Positions 34,231 to 42,191 of a DNA stretch of 64,000 nt are shown here, piece after piece. Each line of letters begins with the position of its first letter. Position 1 is the stretch's first letter. This stretch comes from Bythopirellula polymerisocia (GTDB taxonomy: Bacteria > Planctomycetota > Planctomycetia > Pirellulales > Lacipirellulaceae), in assembly GCF_007860015.1 (NCBI RefSeq), contig NZ_SJPS01000001.1, positions 744,001-808,000 on the forward strand. Direction: 5' to 3'. A program made the position numbers and the translations under genes. The notes under the pieces are model-generated. The model was not told the origin of the DNA. It saw only the letters and a list, made by a program, of their open reading frames with translations, and made no database searches.

Positions 34231-35835
34231 CTAGCGACTGGTTTTCTGTACCCGTCGTCGACTTACAAGTACCAACGCTCCAACTAACATTGAGATCTCG
34301 CTGCTTGGCTCCGGCACACTCGTCAAAGCATCGGTAAGCGGGACACTAGCCCCGTGCTGGATCTGCCAGATCAGAAAATCGTGGCCGTCGCTGTCACCAT
34401 CATCATCGGCATCCGCCGATGCATCAGACCCATACGCCATTTGCCAATCTATCAGATCCTCCCCATCGACATCGCCGTCGTCGTCGAAATCCGCGGCCAA
34501 ACTACCTGCTGGGATCTCTGCGACAGCCGAGACCAATAACTCGTAGTCTCCAGCCACGTCAGTTCCCTCCGGTTTCATGGCCGGTCGAATTTCAATGAAG
34601 TATTCGCCCGAGTAAGGCAAAACCACGTCAAACAGAATACTGTCTGTGCTCTCGAATTGGTCGTCGTTCAAGGCAGCCATCCCCACCACCGAGGCCGCAG
34701 GATAAGGCAGCGGTGCGAGGGTCGAGTCGAGTAGCTCAAGGTGAGGATCCACCGGATCGGTAAATCGACCATCCCCCAGCGAAAGTATCTCCGAAATAAC
34801 TTCCACGGTCACCTTCGCCCCCGCCGGTCCAAAGAAGGAGTAATAGTCAACGTCGACAGTTTCCATGGCCGACTTGTCTTCCAGTCTTCCGACGACGACG
34901 CCAGCAAAGCCTGGAAACATCTCGGGACCGTTGGCCGGATCATATGGCGATGCTGGATTGATCCCAAAGGGATCGGGGGGGCGAGTTGTATTGGGTAGTG
35001 ACAACGGCATTATTGGAATAGCAGGTGTTCCAGCACTGGGTCCGTCTGGTACATCTCCGCCAGGATAATCCGCCTCAAACGACAGTAGGGGATTATCCCC
35101 GATTTCATCCTCGATTTTGTTGATCATCAGTTTGACAGCCGAGCGAGGACTGATCCACGACGGTGTGATCAAGTTCTCCGCGCTGAGTGCCACTGCCGAA
35201 TTGAGCCCCATGATGTGAAACGAGGCTGCCGTTCCCGTCCCGCCCAGATAAGTCGGTACATACTTGTCCCCCGATACACCAATCCCACTGCCAATCGGTG
35301 TGAACGAATCGTGATGTCTCAACCCGAAGGAGTGCCCCAATTCATGGGCGGCTAGATTAGCAGTCGCCATCGCGATGTTGGGGCTGGTGAGTAGTTCTAC
35401 CTCAGTCCAAGCACCCCCACCGAATTCTGGAGCGCGGGGCAGTCCGACAAACGACTTGAGCAACTTCACCGGATGAATCGTGACATCGTCGTCATCGTCC
35501 AGATTGCGGAAGTCAATCTTCTCAGCATGCCCCAGCCCTGCATTCACTTTGACCAACGTCGAGGTAAACGGTGGGGGAGCCGTATCCAAGAAATCGATCC
35601 CAAAAGCGCCTCCCAGGGGATCAGCTGGAGAGGTGCGAAATATCTCGTGCAAAATCCCCAGGACCATACCGCGCTCAGCGGGGCTGTATTCGTAGTCATC
35701 TTCTTCGCCAGGAATCTCCGGGGTAGTGAAGGTGTCGAAGTCGACCCAGACGGTTTGCAATCCCTGAACATGCCCCACGGCAAGAAACAGAGACAGACTA
35801 AAAAAAGAAACGCTTCTGGATAAGAGTGTCCGCAT
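34231..35835 (-). CDS. Exported metzincin-type metalloprotease with dockerin repeats and PEP-CTERM tail
   Basis: A 534-residue exported protein. The signal peptide is about residues 1-25 (FFSLSLFLAVGHVQG). The protease motif HELGHSFGLRH is canonical metzincin (His164, Glu165, His168, His174). Asp-rich stretches nearby suggest calcium binding. Residues 320-440 resemble a PPC-type beta domain (VDYYSFFGPAGAKVTVEV then LPYSGEYFIEIRP). Two dockerin-like EF-hand repeats follow: DFDDDGDVDGEDLIDWQ and DADDDGDSDGHDFLIWQ. The tail is PEP-CTERM: VPEPSSEISMLVGALVLVSRRR. It is expected to act on extracellular or surface protein. It shares repeat and sorting layout with the proteins at 1.9 kb and 36.3 kb. 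Confidence 0.86.
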   Translation of the reverse strand: MRTLLSRSVSFFSLSLFLAVGHVQGLQTVWVDFDTFTTPEIPGEEDDYEYSPAERGMVLGILHEIFRTSPADPLGGAFGIDFLDTAPPPFTSTLVKVNAGLGHAEKIDFRNLDDDDDVTIHPVKLLKSFVGLPRAPEFGGGAWTEVELLTSPNIAMATANLAAHELGHSFGLRHHDSFTPIGSGIGVSGDKYVPTYLGGTGTAASFHIMGLNSAVALSAENLITPSWISPRSAVKLMINKIEDEIGDNPLLSFEADYPGGDVPDGPSAGTPAIPIMPLSLPNTTRPPDPFGINPASPYDPANGPEMFPGFAGVVVGRLEDKSAMETVDVDYYSFFGPAGAKVTVEVISEILSLGDGRFTDPVDPHLELLDSTLAPLPYPAASVVGMAALNDDQFESTDSILFDVVLPYSGEYFIEIRPAMKPEGTDVAGDYELLVSAVAEIPAGSLAADFDDDGDVDGEDLIDWQMAYGSDASADADDDGDSDGHDFLIWQIQHGASVPLTDALTSVPEPSSEISMLVGALVLVSRRRVQKTSR

Positions 35836-36249
35836 GACAATTCACCTCCCATGCTTCGCAGTTCGAGCAGAATGAACCCAGGTCGCCCCTCCCCTTCTTG
35901 GCCAAGTCAATCGCCGTTCCGCAGCAATCGCCAATGGTGCGATTGCAGATTCTTCCCTCACACTAATATACCCGGATAGCTCGCAGCTCAAGTGTTTACT
36001 TGCAATCTTTCGCCAATTGTGCGAAAAAACGCTGTTCGGTAAAGACAATCCGCGGCAGGTTTCCTCTAGTAGATTCGCCCTCAGTATGATTTGGTCGACG
36101 GAAGTTCACCAATGCAGAACATGGTGCCTGCATTTAACGCGCGTATCCACTTCGGGGTAGGTAGTGTGCGGCAAGTTAAACTAGGGCGCCCCGAAACTGC
36201 GGACTGTGGAATCAAACACGTACCGCGGAAAGATCGACGATTCCACTTG

Positions 36250-37527
36250 TCATCGCGACGGAATGACGCCGGCAGTAGTTCGCGTGGGCCGTTTGCCAGC
36301 CGAAAGTACCATACCACCAAGCACCAACAGCAGCGCAGTCTGTGGCTCGGGGAATGGATTCGTAGCTGCTCCGAGTGAGGCACTGCCATAGTTCTCTTGC
36401 CAATCCCCCAGATTCCCCACGTTTGGGTTGCGTTGCCAGGCGAGAAAATCACGGCCATCGACATCGCCGTCGTAGTCAAAGTCTCCAGCGGGCGAAACCG
36501 CCGCGAGGATCGAAGCGTGCATCAGAGCTGAGAGATGTTCCACATTGGCAAACTGCGATCGGTCAGTGGCAAACGTGAAGACCAAGCCATGGCTTTGATC
36601 AATCCAGCTGTGGAAGCCCCTCGCGCCAGCAGCGAGGGCGTCCACTGGTTGGCCGGTTTCGGCCAGTTGATCGAGCCACACTCCAATTCCATAGCGGTTG
36701 TTGTCGGAAGGACTGTTGATGATCGGTTGATCGTCGGTTGTCTGGCGGGTGAGCATTTCGTCGACCGATTCCTGCGCGAGGATGCGGATGCCCGACTGAC
36801 GATCGACGCCATCATTGAGCAGCATATCCATGAACGTGGAGAAATCGGAAGCCGTTGATCGGGCTCCCCCTGCTATACGCGGGTTCAGATCGCTTGCGAT
36901 ATAGAACGAGGTATTCGACATGTTCAGCGGTGTCGCAATTCGCTCCGCAAACAAGTCGATCCACCTCCCTCCCGCGGCAACTTCCGCAGCCGCACCCGCG
37001 GCTTGCATCGACAAGCCTCCGTAGGAAAAAGCCGAACCAGGAGGGCCGTAGGCCAGGGGATTTCTGGCGATAAGTCGAGCGCTATGACGGAGCGTAATCA
37101 GAGGATTGCTCAAAATGCCAGGAGAGCTTTCGTCGCCAGCGATACCTGAAGCATGGCTGAACGCTTGCCGGATAGTAATGTCAGAAAGATCTCCTTCGTT
37201 GTACTCAGAGAGAAACATACCAAGGTGACTGTCGAGCGAAAAACCATATTGGGTATTTTCTGCTAGTGCCATGATGAGCGCACCGCTCAAAGTCTTTGTA
37301 CTGCTGTCGACGGCCGCCACACGATTGAGGGACCAGTCCCCAAAGGACTGGTGGTAGATTAGTTCCCCGTGCTGCAACAGGCGAATGTCGAATCCACTCA
37401 CGGGCGCGGCAACGTTTTCTCCAAGAAGTGCCCCACTGGCCAAAGAAGTCAGTTCTGCAAAATCGTACGCACAGACAAAGGGACACATCGCCAGTGTCAG
37501 AACAACATGAGAGAGGACGTATTTCAT
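36250..37527 (-). CDS. Serine beta-lactamase/D-aminopeptidase-like hydrolase with dockerin repeat and PEP-CTERM tail
   Basis: The 425-residue protein starts with a signal peptide (MKYVLSHVVLTLAMCPFVCA). Residues 25-345 follow the class C beta-lactamase/esterase EstB fold: the nucleophile motif SSTK (Ser75, Lys78), a YGG motif (FSYGGLSMQ) where YxN is usual, and ARGFHSWID near the HxG position. Function as esterase, peptidase or transpeptidase-like hydrolase is likely; substrate unknown. After it comes one complete dockerin repeat (DYDGDVDGRDFLAWQR) and a second, degenerate one (NPNVGNLGDWQENYG) lacking the calcium loop. The tail FPEPQTALLLVLGGMVLSAG then KR is PEP-CTERM. An in-frame TTG/ATG further upstream at 37650 gives an implausible leader. 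Confidence 0.82.
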   Translation of the reverse strand: MKYVLSHVVLTLAMCPFVCAYDFAELTSLASGALLGENVAAPVSGFDIRLLQHGELIYHQSFGDWSLNRVAAVDSSTKTLSGALIMALAENTQYGFSLDSHLGMFLSEYNEGDLSDITIRQAFSHASGIAGDESSPGILSNPLITLRHSARLIARNPLAYGPPGSAFSYGGLSMQAAGAAAEVAAGGRWIDLFAERIATPLNMSNTSFYIASDLNPRIAGGARSTASDFSTFMDMLLNDGVDRQSGIRILAQESVDEMLTRQTTDDQPIINSPSDNNRYGIGVWLDQLAETGQPVDALAAGARGFHSWIDQSHGLVFTFATDRSQFANVEHLSALMHASILAAVSPAGDFDYDGDVDGRDFLAWQRNPNVGNLGDWQENYGSASLGAATNPFPEPQTALLLVLGGMVLSAGKRPTRTTAGVIPSR

Positions 37528-37720
37528 ACGAAGCAACACAGCACTTGACCAATGCAAGGAAAGAAAGCCAATAGCCACTGTAGGAAACCCCGGCTTTGCC
37601 TGAAAGTTCTGCATATTACTATCAGAGAATGTAAGGTGACGAAGTTGCATGCCTAGAGCAGCGTGGAGCTAGCACTTAGGTTTAACTGCTTGTGCCGAAT
37701 GCGCGCGACCTAAGCCATAA

Positions 37721-37915
37721 ATCTCAAACACTCTATCAGGAGCTACCGCGCTTGGCTGCCTCATCCCCATCGTAGCGATCATCACGGAGCACGTGCGAAA
37801 GGTTCAATTGGACAACGAATTGAAACGCGACTTGGTTACCCAGGGGAGGACACCGGAAGAGATCCTGGAGATGACTTCGGAGCGAGGGCCCTGGTGGGCG
37901 AGGCGGGCGAATTAG
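37721..37915 (+). pseudogene. Start-less fragment of a small membrane protein
   Basis: After a stop codon at 37718-37720 the frame stays open for 64 codons and encodes a hydrophobic helix (ALGCLIPIVAIITEHV) then VQLDNELKRDLVTQGRTPEE and a stop. No ATG or TTG precedes the helix; GTG lies after it. The tail matches the arrangement in the intact 80-residue protein at 52522-52764 (ELDFKREMIDRGMSVEEVERL). It is therefore likely a decayed copy of that small family. Nothing else was identified in the 450-bp gap 37651-38100. Confidence 0.4.
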
Positions 37916-38100
37916 TCGCTACTGCTTTGTCAGCCTTGTGAATTGGGGGTTCTGAGATCAAACCATCATACCCGTGCCAATCTGCTGTACTTGGTCAGGG
38001 CTGCGGTCGGCGGAAGTGCCCTCCGGCAGTAAGCGAAGGTGCGGTCGAGTCATGTTCGCTTTTGAACGGTATCAAGCAATGCAGAATACTTGTTCTATCA

Positions 38101-38445
38101 TCAATCTCCAGAATCACTGGGTTCATCCCATAACATCAGCTGCGATGCGAACGATTCTATGACAGCACCGCCGTCTTCAGCTGGTTCCAACTCAAAGCCC
38201 GCCTCGGCTAAATAAGATTTCTGCTCTTCGTCGATCTGGCCATTGTCAGCAACAGCTCGCCACCATTGCAAATGCGGCCAGTCACGACGAACCGTCTTCA
38301 GTGATGTGGCGACTGTTCGACCATTAGTACCAGGTGCGAATCCAGCGCGATTGGCAATAGATGTTAAGGTTGCAAGCTTTTCCGCTTTCTTGAGTTCCCA
38401 AAGGATTTCGGCGATAGCTTGAGCACGAGTCGACGCAACTGACAT
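38101..38445 (-). CDS. Alkyltransferase-like (ATL) DNA-repair recognition protein
   Basis: The 114-residue protein looks like the DNA-binding domain of O6-alkylguanine transferases: LATLTSIANRAGFAP, an arginine-finger helix NGRTVATSLKTVR and WWRAVADNGQID followed by Q and LAEAGFE. The PCHR acceptor motif is replaced by QWWR (60-63), so the alkyl-accepting Cys is a Trp. That is the hallmark of ATL proteins, which bind O6-alkylguanine and flag it for nucleotide-excision repair rather than reverse it. It stands alone between a cold-shock gene and a decayed fragment. The call is by motif only. Confidence 0.55.
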   Translation of the reverse strand: MSVASTRAQAIAEILWELKKAEKLATLTSIANRAGFAPGTNGRTVATSLKTVRRDWPHLQWWRAVADNGQIDEEQKSYLAEAGFELEPAEDGGAVIESFASQLMLWDEPSDSGD

Positions 38446-38994
38446 GAATCACTTCTGACGGTTAATGGTAAAAGCTCTTTATTTTGGGAACCTGTTGTTT
38501 CCTGTCTACAATGGCTTCCGATTGCAAGGGTCTTGTAGAAAACGGATGATTCAATTTCATGTGTATGTTTGGACGGAAACGGCACATGGCACCTTCCTCC
38601 TGCTAGTATAACTCTACACTATCTAGCCTTCACTGCGTTCTTCGATTTGAGCACGCTTATCTAACGAGGTTGATGTGACCTCAAGCATTTAGGCTGCAAC
38701 CCAAAACAGCACATCACGATGCGCTTTGTCGGGTAGCTCTCTTCCGTTTCGCATCGCGGGTGTACACCTTGCCTACAGATAGCTAAGACTATCTGGCTGC
38801 CAAAGGGGCTCCCGCAGCCCTGCTAGAGCTTGGACTTGTCAATCAGGTGCACCGCTTGGCGGTTTCGCAGACTGCCGTAACATCTCCAAGCAATGGCAAC
38901 TCCAGAAACACGGAGAGCCGACGATAACCCGCCGGCTCCCTGGTCTTCGGACATATTCCACTAGGTGTATTGCTACTTGATACGTTTAACTACC
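38446..38994. other. 549-bp intergenic region with two small hairpins
   Basis: No coding frame was convincing. CAGATAG-ctaaga-CTATCTG (38776-38795) and GGGCT-cccgc-AGCCC (38806-38820) are adjacent perfect small stems and could belong to a structured RNA, but no tRNA-like fold or T tract completes the picture. Confidence 0.4.
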
Positions 38995-39192
38995 TTAGGA
39001 AACGGTCACGTTCTCGGCACAAGGACCTTTAGGGCCTCTACCTTCGTTAAAGGTAACTTGTTGTCCTTCGCGGAGTTGGTCGTAGCTAGTTCCCTCGACA
39101 CTATTCGAGTGAAAAAACAAATCCTTGTCGCTACCGACGTCAATAAAACCGAATCCTTTGTCCGTCAATTTCTTGATAGTTCCTTCAGCCAT
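38995..39192 (-). CDS. Cold-shock (CspA-family) RNA-binding protein
   Basis: The 65-residue single cold-shock domain begins MAEGTIKKLTDKGFGFIDVG and contains both RNA-binding patches: KGFGFI (RNP1) and DLFFHSN (RNP2). It binds single-stranded nucleic acid as an RNA chaperone. The ATG at 39192 is the family start; an upstream in-frame extension to 39234 is rejected. No purine-rich ribosome site is visible before the ATG, and its leader is AT-rich, which is common in cold-shock mRNAs regulated by leader folding. Confidence 0.92.
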   Translation of the reverse strand: MAEGTIKKLTDKGFGFIDVGSDKDLFFHSNSVEGTSYDQLREGQQVTFNEGRGPKGPCAENVTVS

Positions 39193-39515
39193 TAAAATGA
39201 ATCCCAAAAAAAGTGATGCTTTTAGTCTTCTCACATAACACGAGACAAGACCTTCGTTAGCATAATATTGTATCGTCTTAAGCCATTTCAGATATGTTTA
39301 AATGTAAAATGTCCGCATTAAAAGAAAAATAGTTCCTGCTCAGGGGGTTTTTCGCAGGCAAAATCGCAGATTTTCTACAAACACTCAACGAGCGGCGGGA
39401 AATCTGCCCGCCTCTAGATAGGGCAGACGGTTTTTTTGGGAGAAACCGAGCCGTAGCGAGGTACTATGCCGCATTCCTTTGCGTGGATACTGCGACAGCC
39501 ATAGGAATCGGTACT
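39193..39515. other. 323-bp leader/spacer of the cold-shock gene with a terminator-like structure
   Basis: The half next to the csp gene is strongly AT-rich (39193-39340). Farther on it has GGCGGG-aaatctg-CCCGCC and the overlapping TCTGCCC...GGGCAGA stem. It should contain the csp promoter and 5' leader and the 3' end of yebC, which reads in the same direction from 40238 to 39516. Confidence 0.5.
39403..39437 (+). terminator. Rho-independent-like terminator, plus strand
   Basis: TCTGCCC (39403-39409) pairs with GGGCAGA (39421-39427) across an 11-base loop, followed by CGG and seven T at 39431-39437. No annotated plus-strand gene lies upstream within 1.4 kb, so it might end an unannotated antisense or small RNA. 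It could equally be a spurious stem. Confidence 0.4.
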
Positions 39516-40238
39516 CTAGCCAGGCAATATGGCGTTGTGGTAGACCTCCTGCACGTCATCGCAGTCGTTAAGAAGGTTGAGAAATTTCTCGAACATCGGG
39601 AGATCATCCGCGGTGATTTCGATGCGAGTGAGTGGCAAGAAGGTTATTTCTGAGACTTCCAGTTCGATTGCTGGCAGCGCCTCTTGCAGCGCTTGCCTGG
39701 CCTTGTCGAATTCAGTGGGTGGGGCGAAGAGAGTCACTTTGCCCTCCTCGCACTCCACATCGCTGACATCGACATCGGCAGTCAACATAGCTTCCAGGAT
39801 TGAATCGCCATCGTCTCCCGCGAAGGAGAACACGGCAAGGTTTTCAAACGCGTGGGCGACGGAGCCCGGCGTGCCGATCTTGGCGCCGGCTTTGGTAAAG
39901 CAGTTGCGAACGTCGGTGATTGTGCGATTGTTGTTATCGGTCAAACAGTCCACGATGACTGAACAGCCACCGGGTCCAAATCCTTCGTAGCGGGCTGATG
40001 AAAAGTCCTCGCCGCCGACGCCATTGGCTTTTTCGATTGCCTTTTCGATGACGTGGGCCGGCACCTGATCGCGTTTGGCTTTGTCGATGAGGCTGCGTAA
40101 AGCGAGGTTGCTCGCCGGATCGCCGCCGCCATTTTTAGCTACGACGTAGATTTGCTTGCCATACTTGGAATAGATTTTTGTCTTTTGGCCAGCCGTCTTG
40201 GCCATCGACACTTTGCGAACTTCAAAACTTCTACCCAT
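39516..40238 (-). CDS. yebC: YebC/PmpR-family protein
   Basis: The 240-residue protein begins [20 protein letters not shown], the usual YebC start, and has the conserved [20 protein letters not shown] and [19 protein letters not shown] blocks, which carry the hallmark of this family. YebC proteins are DNA/RNA-associated factors; recent work links some with translation of stalling sequences and others with transcriptional control. It is a single gene reading toward the csp gene. Confidence 0.95.
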   Translation of the reverse strand: MGRSFEVRKVSMAKTAGQKTKIYSKYGKQIYVVAKNGGGDPASNLALRSLIDKAKRDQVPAHVIEKAIEKANGVGGEDFSSARYEGFGPGGCSVIVDCLTDNNNRTITDVRNCFTKAGAKIGTPGSVAHAFENLAVFSFAGDDGDSILEAMLTADVDVSDVECEEGKVTLFAPPTEFDKARQALQEALPAIELEVSEITFLPLTRIEITADDLPMFEKFLNLLNDCDDVQEVYHNAILPG

Positions 40239-40352
40239 GGAATGTGTCTCGTTATGGATTTCGCGTTGAGTGGTCTATAGGTTTTGGTTGCCGAGCTGGA
40301 CTCTTGTTGAAGTCCTCCCCGGCAGAGAAGACCTACAGCGATTGGGTATTCT

Positions 40353-42131
40353 TTAATTTACTTCCAAACTTCCAGAAATCTCCAGCCATTCTTCCTCGAG
40401 TTGGGCCAACTCGTTGGTGATGGTGGAAAGCTGGTCGTGGGTTTTTTGGGCTTCGGCGGCGTCGGTGATCTTCATCAGGCGAGCGTTTAGTTCCTTCTTC
40501 TCCTCGTCCAGCTTGGCGATTTTTCTTTCGACGCTGCGGAGTTGTTTTTGGAGTTCGCGTTCTTCTTTGCCGCCCACTGGGCGCGGCCCTGTTGTTGCAC
40601 CCGCAGGGGGTTTGCCGCGGACGACGTGCTCTGCCCTTAAGCCGGCATCGAGTTCCTTCTGAACCCGGTAGACGTAGTCTTCGAAACTCGCGGGGTAGCT
40701 GGCCACGCGGCCGTCGCGGACTTCAATCACGGCAGTGGCGACGCGCTGCATGAAATAGCGATCGTGACTGGTGAAGATTACGGTGCCCCGATAGCGGCAG
40801 AGGGCGTCGGCCAAGGCTTCGACGGTTTCCACATCGAGGTGATTGCCCGGTTCGTCGAGCACCAGCACATTGTGTTGCTGGAGGAGCAAACCGGCTAGGA
40901 CCAGGCGAGCCCGTTCGCCTCCGCTGAGAACGTTGATTTTCTTTTCGATCATATCGCCGCTGAAAAGAAAGCTGCCAGCGACGTCTTTGATCTGCTGCAT
41001 CACCGTGCCGGGGGCCGCCTGGTTGTAAAGGTAGTCTTCGACGGTCTGATTCTTTGGTAGCGTGGTGTAGACATGCTGGGCATAAACGCCGACTTGGCAT
41101 CCGTAACCCCATTTGAGCGAACCGGCAAGCGGCTTTAGCGACCCGCAAACGGTGCGGAGAAACGTGGTCTTCCCTTGGCCATTGTCACCCACGACGCCGA
41201 CGCGCGTGCCGTGTTCGACTTCGAGTTGCACCTCAGTGGCAACCTCGTTGTCGGGGTACCCGATCGCAAGTTGCTCGGTTCGCAGGGCGGTTCCTTGGCG
41301 AACTTCCGATTCGGGGAAGCTGAACCGCACGGTCGCTTCCTGGCCTTGGACTTCGACGAGTTCGAGCCGCTCGAGCTGCTTAGCTTTGCTGCGGGCCTGA
41401 CTGGCCGTGTTGGCGTTGGCACGGTTTTTGTTGATGAAGGTTTCGAGTTGCTTGCGTTTCGTGAGTGTGGCGGCATTCACGCGCAGATCGTGCTCGCGAC
41501 GCTCGGCGAGGTTTTCCAAGTAGGAATCGACATCGCCGGGAAACATGGTGAGTTTCCCGCGGGAAAGTTCCAGCGTCTGGGTGCAGGTCCGCTTGAGGAA
41601 TGACCGATCGTGAGACACGACCAGGCACCCAGCAGGAAAGCTCCGCAGGAAACCTTCCAGCAACAATTGAGTACGGAGATCAAGGAAGTTGGTCGGTTCG
41701 TCGAGAATCAGGAGATTGGGATCGTGAAGCAGTAGGGCGGCGAGTTTCACGCGGGTTTGCCAACCGCCGGAAAGCTGCCTCACGGGCTGGTCGAGCATCG
41801 AGTCGGGGATCTGAAACTGCCAGGCGATTTCACCGCAGCGCCACTCGGGTTGGCCGCTGTCGCGCTGGAGGAAGCCAATAACCGTTTCACCGTCGAGAAA
41901 TGGATCGTGTTGCCGTAGGTAGCCGAGCCGAAGTTTGCGACCGCGGACCAGTTCACCCGAATCGAGTTCCTCCTCTCCCAGCAAGACGCGGCAGAGGGTG
42001 CTCTTGCCAGCGCCGTTGCGACCGATGAGGCCGACCTTCTCATCGTCGGGAAGTGCGCAGCTAGTCCCGTCGAGCAATTCTTGATGCCCGTACCGTTTGA
42101 AGGCGTTTTGAAGTTGAAGAACGACGGGCAT
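40353..42131 (-). CDS. ABC-F family ATPase (Uup/EttA-like)
   Basis: The 592-residue soluble protein has two ABC domains: Walker A motifs GRNGAGKS (37-44) and GDNGQGKT, signatures QLSGGWQTRVKLA and VLSGGERARLVLA, each followed by LLILDEPTNFLD / VLVLDEPGNHLD. Between them is the charged ABC-F linker and at the C terminus a coiled coil (ERELQKQLRSVERKIAKLD) as in Uup. Members bind ribosomes or branched DNA. The ATG at 42131 is adopted; a TTG at 42191, immediately after the lnt stop, would add a Pro/Ser-rich leader coded by low-complexity DNA. It is downstream of lnt in the same direction and probably co-transcribed. Confidence 0.92.
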   Translation of the reverse strand: MPVVLQLQNAFKRYGHQELLDGTSCALPDDEKVGLIGRNGAGKSTLCRVLLGEEELDSGELVRGRKLRLGYLRQHDPFLDGETVIGFLQRDSGQPEWRCGEIAWQFQIPDSMLDQPVRQLSGGWQTRVKLAALLLHDPNLLILDEPTNFLDLRTQLLLEGFLRSFPAGCLVVSHDRSFLKRTCTQTLELSRGKLTMFPGDVDSYLENLAERREHDLRVNAATLTKRKQLETFINKNRANANTASQARSKAKQLERLELVEVQGQEATVRFSFPESEVRQGTALRTEQLAIGYPDNEVATEVQLEVEHGTRVGVVGDNGQGKTTFLRTVCGSLKPLAGSLKWGYGCQVGVYAQHVYTTLPKNQTVEDYLYNQAAPGTVMQQIKDVAGSFLFSGDMIEKKINVLSGGERARLVLAGLLLQQHNVLVLDEPGNHLDVETVEALADALCRYRGTVIFTSHDRYFMQRVATAVIEVRDGRVASYPASFEDYVYRVQKELDAGLRAEHVVRGKPPAGATTGPRPVGGKEERELQKQLRSVERKIAKLDEEKKELNARLMKITDAAEAQKTHDQLSTITNELAQLEEEWLEISGSLEVN

Positions 42132-42191
42132 GGGAGAGGGGCTGGGAGTTGGAGGCTGGGATTCGAGGGCTGGGGACTGGCAGGTGGGCAA

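Noticed and set aside
38446..38994. Possible structured RNA gene
   Set aside because: Only two small hairpins without a T tract or recognised fold; kept as a low-interest finding rather than a called RNA.
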